In this document: in pieces, positions 36,586 through 45,333 of the stretch
Layout of the letters: the number at the start of each line of letters is the position of its first letter
Position numbering within the stretch: the stretch's first letter is position 1
From: Pedobacter puniceum
GTDB lineage: Bacteria > Bacteroidota > Bacteroidia > Sphingobacteriales > Sphingobacteriaceae
Length of the DNA stretch: 64,000 nucleotides
Direction of reading: 5' to 3'
Assembly: GCF_009674685.1 (NCBI RefSeq)
Contig: NZ_WKJI01000007.1
Coordinates: 1 to 64,000, forward strand
The notes under the pieces: model-generated
What the model saw: the letters and a program-made list of their open reading frames with translations, nothing else
What the model was told of the DNA's origin: nothing
Database searches by the model: none
Made by a program: the position numbers and the translations under genes

Positions 36586-37641
36586 TTAAGCAACTTGTAA
36601 GCTGCTTTGTGCTTTCTCTAAAGCTTTTTCTCTTAAAAATTTAGAGATGATATTTTTAAGCTTTTCAACCTCAAGCAAGAAGCCATCATGCCCGTATAAA
36701 GAATCAATTTCATAATATTCTGCTTCCCTAATATGTTTAGCAATAAATTTTTGCTCATGCCTAGGGAAAAGAATATCAGAAGTTATGCCTATAACTAAAG
36801 TATTTGCTTTGATACTTGCTAAAGCGGCTTCTACACTTGTTCTTCCTCTTCCTAGATTGTGGCTATCCATAGCTTTTGTTAAATACCAATAGCTGTAGGC
36901 GTTAAATCTTTTTACCAATTTTTCTCCTTGATAATTTTGGTAAGATGAAGATTTAAATAAATCTATGACATCATTAGAAGCTTCTTTTTGCTTATCTGCA
37001 TAACAGTTGTAAGTTCTGTAACTTAATAAAGCCATGCTTCTAGCTGTTTTTAAACCTTTTTGTCCGCCTGTTGCTTCTTGTGTATAAAAAGTTCTATCGG
37101 TTTCTATAGCCAACCTTTGCGATTCGTTAAAAGCAATTCCCCATGCAGAATGTTGTGCATTAGTAGCTAAAACAATCAGATTTTTGATTCTATCAGCTTC
37201 AGAAACAGACCATTCTAAAGCCTGTTGGCCACCTAAAGAACCTCCAATTAAAACCTCAATGTTATCAATTGCTAAATGTTGTGCTAAAAGCTTGTGTGCT
37301 TCAACCATATCTCTCACTGAAAATTTAGGAAAAGACAAATAATAAGGTTGCTTGGTAGTTTCATTTACTGATAAAGGATTTGTAGTACCATAAGGAGAAC
37401 CTAAAATATTAGCACAAACAATAAAATACTCCTCAGGATTAAACAAATCATTTTCACCAAACAGGCCCTTCCACCAATCAAATACATCAGAATTTGCAGT
37501 TAAAGCATGGCAAACCCATACTACATTACTTTTATCAGCATTTAGCTTACCAAAAGTATGGTAAGCTATATGAAGCTTTTTAAGTCTTTTACCGCTTTCT
37601 AGCTTAAACTGTTTTTTACATTGAAAAATCTTTACACTCAT
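36586..37641 (-). CDS. metX: Homoserine O-acetyltransferase
   Basis: Alpha/beta-hydrolase enzyme of 351 residues that acetylates homoserine with acetyl-CoA, the entry step to methionine. The nucleophile elbow is IGGSLGGQQALEW; the oxyanion region is CHALTANSDV with GSPYGTTNP; the catalytic His is in SLYGHDGFLLE near the end. I use ATG 37641 (MSVKIFQ); a TTG three codons earlier is possible. It starts 29 nt after the sulfhydrylase gene and is almost certainly in the same SAM-riboswitch-controlled operon. Confidence 0.94.
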   Translation of the reverse strand: MSVKIFQCKKQFKLESGKRLKKLHIAYHTFGKLNADKSNVVWVCHALTANSDVFDWWKGLFGENDLFNPEEYFIVCANILGSPYGTTNPLSVNETTKQPYYLSFPKFSVRDMVEAHKLLAQHLAIDNIEVLIGGSLGGQQALEWSVSEADRIKNLIVLATNAQHSAWGIAFNESQRLAIETDRTFYTQEATGGQKGLKTARSMALLSYRTYNCYADKQKEASNDVIDLFKSSSYQNYQGEKLVKRFNAYSYWYLTKAMDSHNLGRGRTSVEAALASIKANTLVIGITSDILFPRHEQKFIAKHIREAEYYEIDSLYGHDGFLLEVEKLKNIISKFLREKALEKAQSSLQVA

Positions 37642-37670
37642 CGCAAACAATCAATTAACAAGGTTGAAAA

Positions 37671-39163
<1,493 letters not shown>

Positions 39164-39173
39164 GTCTTTAAAT

Positions 39174-39274
39174 ATTTATATTTCCCTTTCGGGGCAGGAT
39201 TTGGCACCTTTCACAATCTTTGTGAGGTTGCCAGTGGGTCTTAGAGCCTGTTCTCTTACCACTTCTTTATAAAT
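39174..39274 (-). ncRNA. SAM-I (S-box type) riboswitch
   Basis: Aptamer upstream of the methionine genes. On the minus strand, P1 is AUUUAUA (39274-39268) paired exactly with UAUAAAU (39180-39174). Next come AAGAAGUGG and a kink-turn-like AAGAG / CUCUAAGA pair, closing with CCCACU. The hallmark GGCAACC precedes P3, UCACAA-AGA-UUGUGA, and then GGUGCCAAAUCCUGCC and a CCC-CGAAA-GGG helix (P4). These are the conserved SAM-I core words. Ligand-bound P1 would tie up sequence just ahead of the leader ORF start, and lie 198 nt ahead of the sulfhydrylase gene. SAM excess should lower expression (family knowledge). Confidence 0.9.
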
Positions 39275-39327
39275 CAAGACCTTTTTTGAAGAGGAATTGA
39301 TTTTGGTTTCTAAACCAAATAATGTTT

Positions 39328-39360
39328 CAAATATAGGTTTGTTTATTTTGTTTTTCCAAA
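39328..39360 (-). promoter_or_regulatory. Bacteroidota promoter of the SAM-riboswitch met operon
   Basis: On the minus strand: TTTG (39360-39357), 21-nt spacer, TATATTTG (39335-39328). This matches the phylum consensus TTTG-N19-21-TAnnTTTG completely and is the best promoter in the window. Transcription should begin about 5-10 nt further on, some 45 nt before the riboswitch. Confidence 0.75.
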
Positions 39361-39394
39361 TAAAATTTTGAGTTTATTTTTATTTTACTGATAA

Positions 39395-40522
39395 TTAGGT
39401 GTTTAGCTTGTCTAGATTTTGAGCTAAATCAGCAATTAAATCATCAATATGTTCTAAGCCAACAGAAACTCTTAATAAATTTTTAGGTGTTTTAGTATCC
39501 GGACCTTCTACTGCATAACGGTGTTCTATTAAACTTTCTACTCCGCCTAAACTTGTAGCTTGGGTAAATATTTTCAATCCGTTTATCAAATCAAAAGCCG
39601 CTTTTTCACCACCTTTTAAAGTAAAAGAAAGCATACCACTATAGCTTAACATTTGTTTTTTTGCTAAGTTATGTTGCGGGTGCGATGCTAAACCGGGATA
39701 AAAAACAGCTTCAACAGCCGGGTGGTTTTCTAGATAAACAGCCAATTTCATAGCATTTTCTACATGGCCACGCATCCGATAAGGTAAAGTTTTGATACCG
39801 CGGGTAATCAAATAACAATCAAAAGGAGAGGGGGTTGCACCGCCAAAACCTTGAACAGTTCTAATCTTCTCCCAGAATTCGTCTTTATTTTTAGTGATGA
39901 TGACACCACCCGTAACATCGCTATGGCCATTTAAATATTTGGTAGTAGAATGCATTACTAAATGTGCACCTAAGGCTAAAGGCTGCTGGCAAATAGGCGT
40001 TGCAAAGGTATTATCAACAGCAAAAATGAGCTGATGCTTTTTGCAGATTTTGGCTATGGCGGCAATATCTGCCAGTTTTAATAAAGGGTTAGATGGTGTT
40101 TCGGCCCAAACTAACTTTGTAGAAGCATTTATAGTGCTTTCTATTAAAGATAAATCGGTAAAATCAATAAAATCAAAAGTTAAAATCCCTTTAAACAATA
40201 TTTTAAGCTGATTTCTTAGTCCGTGATACATATCATCAGGACAAATGATATGAGAGCCAGGTGCTAAAGCCTGAAAAACCGACATGCCAGCTGCGTTACC
40301 TGTGGCAAAAGCACAAGCATCTTCACCGCCTTCCAATAAAGCTAAAACACGTTCTAAAGATTTTCGGTTAGGATTATCTGCTCTGGAATAGATATATCCA
40401 CCAGGATATTCGCCATTGCTTCTTTCAAAAGTACTCGACAAAATTAAGGGCTGTACAACTGCTTTGGTAGCTTCATCAACTTTGTTGCCTGCATGTATGG
40501 CTATGGTCTCTAAATTCATCAT
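39395..40522 (-). CDS. Cystathionine gamma-synthase/lyase family PLP enzyme
   Basis: Trans-sulfuration enzyme of 375 residues, Cys/Met metabolism PLP family. It has YIYSRADNPNRKSLERVLALLEGG, DDMYHG, the PLP lysine in HSTTKYLNGHSDVTGG and GGVESLIEHR near the end. From sequence alone gamma-synthase, beta- or gamma-lyase cannot be separated. It is on the same strand as the sulfhydrylase-metX operon but upstream of the riboswitch and its promoter, so it is transcribed separately. It starts about 100 nt from the divergent mqnE. Confidence 0.9.
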   Translation of the reverse strand: MMNLETIAIHAGNKVDEATKAVVQPLILSSTFERSNGEYPGGYIYSRADNPNRKSLERVLALLEGGEDACAFATGNAAGMSVFQALAPGSHIICPDDMYHGLRNQLKILFKGILTFDFIDFTDLSLIESTINASTKLVWAETPSNPLLKLADIAAIAKICKKHQLIFAVDNTFATPICQQPLALGAHLVMHSTTKYLNGHSDVTGGVIITKNKDEFWEKIRTVQGFGGATPSPFDCYLITRGIKTLPYRMRGHVENAMKLAVYLENHPAVEAVFYPGLASHPQHNLAKKQMLSYSGMLSFTLKGGEKAAFDLINGLKIFTQATSLGGVESLIEHRYAVEGPDTKTPKNLLRVSVGLEHIDDLIADLAQNLDKLNT

Positions 40523-40600
40523 CTTTTAAATATGAAAGTAAACTTAATATAAAAGTGTTTGTTTTACATTAAGTAAACTAAAAAAAAGCTTGTTAATTGT

Positions 40601-40608
40601 TAATTTTG
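40601..40608 (+). promoter_or_regulatory. Putative -7 promoter element for mqnE
   Basis: TAATTTTG matches TAnnTTTG, 14 nt ahead of the mqnE ATG. A short leader is implied. No clear -33 TTTG is seen. Confidence 0.45.
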
Positions 40609-40622
40609 ACAAAATTCATCAC

Positions 40623-41816
40623 ATGAACGCAGACCATCAACTCGCAGTACTTTTACAAGATGCTCATCTTGAGGCTCCTTTAAAACAAATAGCCCAAAAA
40701 GTGCAAAACGGAGAGAGAATAAGTTTTGAAGAAGGAGTTCTTTTATATGAAAAAGCTGATTTATCCTATTTGGGTGTTTTAGCAAATTATATCAGAACCA
40801 AGAAGCATGGAAACGTTACTTATTTCAATAGAAATTTCCATATAGAGCCAACAAACTTATGCGTTTATGATTGCAAATTTTGCTCTTATTCTCGTTTAAT
40901 TAAAGAAAGGGCAGAAGGCTGGGAGTATACCATGGAGGAAATGATGGCCATTGTTAAATCTTATGATGAGCAGCCTGTTACAGAAGTTCATATCGTGGGT
41001 GGTGTGTTGCCGCAATATGATATGAAATTTTATATGGATTTCTTTACAGCTATTAAAAAGCATCGTCCAGATTTACATGTTAAAGCACTTACTCCGGTAG
41101 AATATCACTATATCTTTAAAAAAGCCAAAGTAGATTACGCTACCGGTATGCGTATGATGAAAGAAGCCGGCTTAGAATCTATGCCAGGTGGTGGTGCAGA
41201 AATTTTTCATCCGGAAATAAGAGAACAAATAGCTAAAGACAAATGCGATGCTGAGCAATGGCTGCAAATACATGAAGAATGGCATAAATTAGGAATGCGT
41301 TCTAATGCAACCATGCTATACGGCCATATAGAGCAATATTGGCATAGGGTAGACCATTTAGAAAAATTGAGAGCGTTGCAAGACAAAACAGGTGGTTTCC
41401 AAACTTTTATTCCCTTAAAATTTAGAAACCAAGATAACCAAATGTCTCATGTAGCAGAATCTACCGTAGTAGAGGATTTAAGAAACTATGCTATCTCTAG
41501 AATTTATCTGGATAATTTTGATCATATCAAATCTTATTGGGCCATGATAGGTAGAAACACCGCTCAACTATCCCTTAATTTTGGTGTTGATGATATTGAC
41601 GGTACTTTAGACGATACCACCAAAATTTATTCTATGGCTGGTGCAGAGGAGCAAAACCCTGCTATGAGTACTAAAGATTTAGTAAAACTGATTAAAGCAG
41701 TGGGTAAAAAGCCAGTAGAAAGAGATACTTTATACAACATCATCAATGATTTTGAAAATGTTGATTTCCCTGAGGATGAAAAACCAAAATATTACGCTTT
41801 ACCCGTTATTAATTAA
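40623..41816 (+). CDS. mqnE: Aminofutalosine synthase (radical SAM)
   Basis: Radical SAM enzyme of 397 residues that joins 3-enolpyruvylbenzoate to SAM, giving aminodeoxyfutalosine in the futalosine route to menaquinone. The iron-sulfur motif CxxxCxxC is at CVYDCKFC (Cys80, 84, 87 from ATG 40623), preceded by FNRNFHIEPTN. VHIVGGVLPQ and ATMLYGHIE are conserved further on. MqnC is the closest alternative, but the length and the EPTNLCVYDCKFC context fit MqnE. A TTG at 40590 is not preferred. A histidine phosphatase and mqnA follow. Confidence 0.9.
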   Translation: MNADHQLAVLLQDAHLEAPLKQIAQKVQNGERISFEEGVLLYEKADLSYLGVLANYIRTKKHGNVTYFNRNFHIEPTNLCVYDCKFCSYSRLIKERAEGWEYTMEEMMAIVKSYDEQPVTEVHIVGGVLPQYDMKFYMDFFTAIKKHRPDLHVKALTPVEYHYIFKKAKVDYATGMRMMKEAGLESMPGGGAEIFHPEIREQIAKDKCDAEQWLQIHEEWHKLGMRSNATMLYGHIEQYWHRVDHLEKLRALQDKTGGFQTFIPLKFRNQDNQMSHVAESTVVEDLRNYAISRIYLDNFDHIKSYWAMIGRNTAQLSLNFGVDDIDGTLDDTTKIYSMAGAEEQNPAMSTKDLVKLIKAVGKKPVERDTLYNIINDFENVDFPEDEKPKYYALPVIN

Positions 41817-41827
41817 AAACATATAGT

Positions 41828-42463
41828 TTGGATAAGAAGAAAAATAAAAAGCTCTACATCATTAGGCATGGTGAAACTGATTTTAATAAAGATGGGATTG
41901 TACAAGGCAGGGGTGTAAATTCTGATTTAAATGCTACAGGAATTGCACAAGGCGAAGCTTTTTATAAAAAATACAAGAATATTCCTTTTGATAAAGTTTA
42001 TACATCAACCTTAAAAAGAACACATCAAACGGTAAAAGGCTTTATTGATGATGGCTTAGCATGGGAACAGTTAGCTGGTTTAGATGAGTTGGCTTGGGGT
42101 GTTTATGAAGGCCAAAAAAGCAATGCAGCTTTAAGAGAGGCTTTTGTTAATTTAATACAGGCCTGGGCTGCCGGGCATTATGATGTTAAACCAGAAGGTG
42201 GCGAAAGCCCTAATGATGTTTATGTACGGCAAGCAGCAGCTATAGATTATATCACCAAGCAAGACCATGAAGACACTGTTTTAATTTGTATGCATGGTAG
42301 AGCGATACGTTTATTAATGTGTTTGTTGATGAAAAAGCCATTGTCTGAGATGGACACATATCCTCACCAAAATACCTCTTTATATGTTTTAAACTATGAT
42401 GGAGAGCAGTTTGAGATAGAAGTTTTTAATAGTTTGGCACATTTAGAAGAGCAGGGTTTATAG
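41828..42463 (+). CDS. Histidine phosphatase family protein
   Basis: Phosphoglycerate-mutase-like phosphatase of 211 residues. The catalytic RHGE is at residues 13-16 (YIIRHGETDFN); VYTSTLKRTHQT, and CMHGRAIRLLM with the second catalytic His, are also present. The substrate cannot be predicted. The start is TTG 41828: an in-frame stop lies just upstream and no ATG precedes the RHGE motif. It is 11 nt after mqnE and 18 nt before mqnA, so it is an integral member of the menaquinone gene cluster, with no known step in that pathway assigned to it. Confidence 0.88.
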   Translation: MDKKKNKKLYIIRHGETDFNKDGIVQGRGVNSDLNATGIAQGEAFYKKYKNIPFDKVYTSTLKRTHQTVKGFIDDGLAWEQLAGLDELAWGVYEGQKSNAALREAFVNLIQAWAAGHYDVKPEGGESPNDVYVRQAAAIDYITKQDHEDTVLICMHGRAIRLLMCLLMKKPLSEMDTYPHQNTSLYVLNYDGEQFEIEVFNSLAHLEEQGL

Positions 42464-42481
42464 GTTTGATTTTATTTTGAG

Positions 42482-43222
42482 ATGATAAGAGTTTCTGCGG
42501 TTAGTTATACCAATACATTACCTTTTATTTATGGTTTAGAGCATCATCCTGTTAAAGAAGAAATACAGTTAACGGTAGATTATCCGGCATTGTGCGCTCA
42601 AAAATTAATAGATAATGAAGCTGATATAGGTTTAATTCCTGTAGCATCTTTATTGAAATTGCCAGAATATCATTTAGTTTCTGATTATTGCATAGGCGCT
42701 AATGGTATAGTAAACTCGGTTTATATTTTTAGCAATTGCCCGGTAGAAGAAATAGAATTTCTACAGTTAGACCCCGAGTCTAATACTTCAAATAATTTAG
42801 CCTTTGTATTGTTAAAACATTATTTTAAGGTTAACCCAGTTAGGTTAATTAATGCTGTAGATTATGGCGAACTTAAACATCCTAAAACAGCCTTTGTACA
42901 AATTGGAGACCGCACTTTTGGTAAGCAAAATCAATATCCTTATGCTTATGATTTGGCTCAAGAATGGAAAAATTTCACAGGTTTGCCTTTTGTTTTTGCT
43001 GCTTGGGTGAGCAATAAAAAGTTGCCTGAGGAATTTGTTACTGCTTTTAGCGATGCCTTAAAACTTGGTTTAGATAACCGCAAAGAGGTTTTTAAAATCA
43101 TGCAAATGCGGGCTGATTTTGATTTGGAAGATTATCTGCTACATAAAATAGATTATCCTTTAGATGCTCAAAAAAGGGAGGCTTTAACGCTGTTTTTAAA
43201 TTATGTTGAAGCATTAAGCTAG
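42482..43222 (+). CDS. mqnA: Chorismate dehydratase (MqnA type)
   Basis: Enzyme of 246 residues that dehydrates chorismate to 3-enolpyruvylbenzoate, the first step of the futalosine menaquinone route. It has a periplasmic-binding-protein fold. The N-terminus VSAVSYTNTLPF, the segment DNEADIGLIPVASLLKL and the SVYIFSN stretch match MqnA/MqnD family proteins; MqnD is the main alternative. It closes the mqnE-phosphatase-mqnA run. Its last 9 nt overlap the convergent nucleoside phosphorylase gene. Confidence 0.88.
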   Translation: MIRVSAVSYTNTLPFIYGLEHHPVKEEIQLTVDYPALCAQKLIDNEADIGLIPVASLLKLPEYHLVSDYCIGANGIVNSVYIFSNCPVEEIEFLQLDPESNTSNNLAFVLLKHYFKVNPVRLINAVDYGELKHPKTAFVQIGDRTFGKQNQYPYAYDLAQEWKNFTGLPFVFAAWVSNKKLPEEFVTAFSDALKLGLDNRKEVFKIMQMRADFDLEDYLLHKIDYPLDAQKREALTLFLNYVEALS

Positions 43223-44080
43223 TTTTTCTAAAACCTTTTTAAGCATATTTTCTACAATTAAAGTAGGGTTATTGGCAAATTCGAAATTTAATCGGCTTGC
43301 TAAAATCGCATTTATAGAAATAGCTTCATGACCTAAAGCATTGGCAAGTGCGTAAATTCCAGCAGTTTCCATCTCTAAATTTGTTATTTGATACGGGTTC
43401 AAATCTAAACTCGTTAGTCTTTCAATAAGGTTATTGATTTTATTTTTTGCTCTTACTTTCCTGCCCTGCGGAGCGTAAAAACCGGGTGCAGTTACTGTTA
43501 TCCCTTTAGGAATATCAACAGCTAAAGTATTTAATAAAGAAGCTGAAGCTGATGTTAAATAAGGAGATAAACCTAAATCTTGAAGAGAAGATTGAATTTG
43601 TTGCTCCAGAACTTTGTCTTCATCGTTCAGATTTCTTTCATAATAATGCATCAAGCTATCTAAGCCTAAACCATGTGAAGAAGCTAAAATACTGCCCATT
43701 TCTATATCTTTATTAATGCTTCCTGATGTTCCTAGCCTAATAATTTGTAAAGTTTTATGGTTTTGATTTATTTGTCTTTGTTCAAAATCAATATTAGCAA
43801 GTGCATCCAATTCGTTTAAAACAATGTCGATATTATCAGTACCAATACCGGTAGAAATAACGGTAATTCTTTTTTTACCGATATAACCTGTATGCGTAAT
43901 AAATTCTCTTTTGCCTTTTTTGAGCTCGATTTTATCAAAATACTTACTTACTTCTGGTACCCTTTCTTGGTCGCCAACCGTAATAATGGTATCAGCAATA
44001 TCTTCTGGCTTTAAGTTTAGATGATAAATACTGCCATCTGCATTAATAATTAAATCTGATGCTGCTATCGTTTTTTCCAT
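43214..44080 (-). CDS. Nucleoside phosphorylase family protein
   Basis: Protein of 288 residues of the purine/uridine phosphorylase superfamily. TVGDQERVP, VISTGIGTDNIDIVLNEL, RLGTSGSINKDIEMGS and TNLEMETAGIYALANAL (the ribose-binding EMET-type motif) are visible. It probably cleaves a nucleoside with phosphate, uridine being a likely substrate by similarity of layout. The location next to mqnA makes it worth asking whether it acts on futalosine-type nucleosides, which need nucleosidase action in this pathway. YajQ lies just behind on the same strand. Confidence 0.85.
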   Translation of the reverse strand: MEKTIAASDLIINADGSIYHLNLKPEDIADTIITVGDQERVPEVSKYFDKIELKKGKREFITHTGYIGKKRITVISTGIGTDNIDIVLNELDALANIDFEQRQINQNHKTLQIIRLGTSGSINKDIEMGSILASSHGLGLDSLMHYYERNLNDEDKVLEQQIQSSLQDLGLSPYLTSASASLLNTLAVDIPKGITVTAPGFYAPQGRKVRAKNKINNLIERLTSLDLNPYQITNLEMETAGIYALANALGHEAISINAILASRLNFEFANNPTLIVENMLKKVLEKLA

Positions 44081-44082
44081 GC

Positions 44083-44577
44083 TTAGTTTCTCATGTTGAT
44101 GTACTGCAATGGCTGCCCAAAATTATCACCTCTGCAAAGTTGAATCACCGCTTGTAAATCATCAATTTTCTTTCCCTGTACCCTAACCTGGTCTTCCATA
44201 ATAGAAGCCTGTACTTTTAATCCAGAATCTTTAATTTTCTTTACAATCTTTTTAGCTGTTTCTTTATCAATACCTTCTTTAACCTCAATATCTTTTCTAA
44301 TCATATTACCAGAAACGCTGTAATGAGGTTTTTCTAAGTTTAAAGCATTAGGATCTAAATGTTGCTTTACCATTCTTGAAATAATAGAATCAATAATCGC
44401 TTTTAAGCGCATATCGTTCTCCGTTATCAGGGTTAAAGCATTGGTTTTCTTATCTAGTTCTATAGAACTTTTAGAATCATGAAAATCATAACGATTTAAA
44501 ATTTCTTTTTTTGCGTTATTGATAGCGTTATCTAATGTTTGGCTATCTAATTTACTTACGATATCAAATGATGGCAT
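44083..44577 (-). CDS. YajQ family nucleotide-binding protein
   Basis: Cytoplasmic protein of 164 residues with the normal family length. It begins MPSFDIVSKLDSQTLDNAIN and includes RYDFHDSKSSIELD, IRKDIEVKEGIDKETAKKIVKKIKD and QVRVQGKKIDDLQ. YajQ proteins bind cyclic di-GMP or other nucleotides in several bacteria and can affect transcription. It is 2 nt from the phosphorylase gene, with which it is cotranscribed, and divergent from the lysine-rich gene upstream. Confidence 0.93.
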   Translation of the reverse strand: MPSFDIVSKLDSQTLDNAINNAKKEILNRYDFHDSKSSIELDKKTNALTLITENDMRLKAIIDSIISRMVKQHLDPNALNLEKPHYSVSGNMIRKDIEVKEGIDKETAKKIVKKIKDSGLKVQASIMEDQVRVQGKKIDDLQAVIQLCRGDNFGQPLQYINMRN

Positions 44578-44637
44578 ACAAAACTTAATTTGATTAATTG
44601 AGTTTTTAAAGATAGATTTAAATAAAACAAAATTATT

Positions 44638-45204
44638 ATGAAAGCATCAAAAACTAAAGGGGTAAATAGAAAAGTTAAAAAACAGCTTAAAAGCGATTTA
44701 GAAGTAAATCTAAAAGCCAAGCTTAAAGATTTTATTGTAAGCCTTGGGCATGATGCCGAAGATATTGGTGCAGAACTAAAAAAAGCAAGTAAATTATTAG
44801 CTAAGAGGCTAGCAGCTAAGATTAAAAGCGTAAAAGATATTAAGCCCAAGAAGGTTGAAGTTAAAAAAGCCGATGTTAAAGTTAATACCGTAAAATCTGC
44901 TCAAAAGGCAAAAAAAGTAATTGCAAAAGCGGTTAAAAAGGTAAACAATAAAGCCGCTGATATTGAAGAAATTATTAAAAAAGAGGTTGTAAATCCGGCT
45001 AAAGTAGTTTTAAAGGATGTTAAAGAATCACCAAAAGCATCTCCCGTTAAAACTGTGGCAAAAAAAACACCTGCACCAAAAACTACAGCAACTAAAAAAA
45101 GTGAAGAAAAGCCTGTAGCTCCTGCCAAAACTATCGTGACAAAAACAACTAGTAAAACACCTGCAAAAAAAGTAAATAGAGCACCTACTAAGAAAACAGA
45201 ATAA
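44638..45204 (+). CDS. Lysine-rich histone H1-like protein
   Basis: Strongly basic protein of 188 residues; about 51 are Lys, with many Ala, Thr and Pro. The N-terminal part (about 1-70) is helical with mixed charge and contains DFIVSLGHDAEDIGAELKKAS. The rest is Lys/Ala/Val repeats, and the end is Pro-Ala-Lys rich (KTPAPK, TPAKKVNRAPTKK), like eukaryotic H1 tails and bacterial AlgP-type proteins. This suggests DNA, RNA or polyanion binding. No signal peptide is seen. It lies 129 nt before ppk1 on the same strand. Confidence 0.7.
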   Translation: MKASKTKGVNRKVKKQLKSDLEVNLKAKLKDFIVSLGHDAEDIGAELKKASKLLAKRLAAKIKSVKDIKPKKVEVKKADVKVNTVKSAQKAKKVIAKAVKKVNNKAADIEEIIKKEVVNPAKVVLKDVKESPKASPVKTVAKKTPAPKTTATKKSEEKPVAPAKTIVTKTTSKTPAKKVNRAPTKKTE

Positions 45205-45333
45205 AAAAAACAGGTTTTTCTGCATCAATTTTGATAAGAGTTAAAGCTTACAATGCAATAGCTTGGTTGTGTTTATAATTAACACACAGTTAACATTAAA
45301 TTTTGCAGCTTTGGATTTCGTGGTAAACAATAC

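Noticed and set aside
44901-45228. Minus-strand open frames of 66 and 75 codons opposite the Lys-rich gene
   Set aside because: They are mirror frames of Lys/Ala codons, giving Phe/Leu/Ser-rich text, with no independent support.
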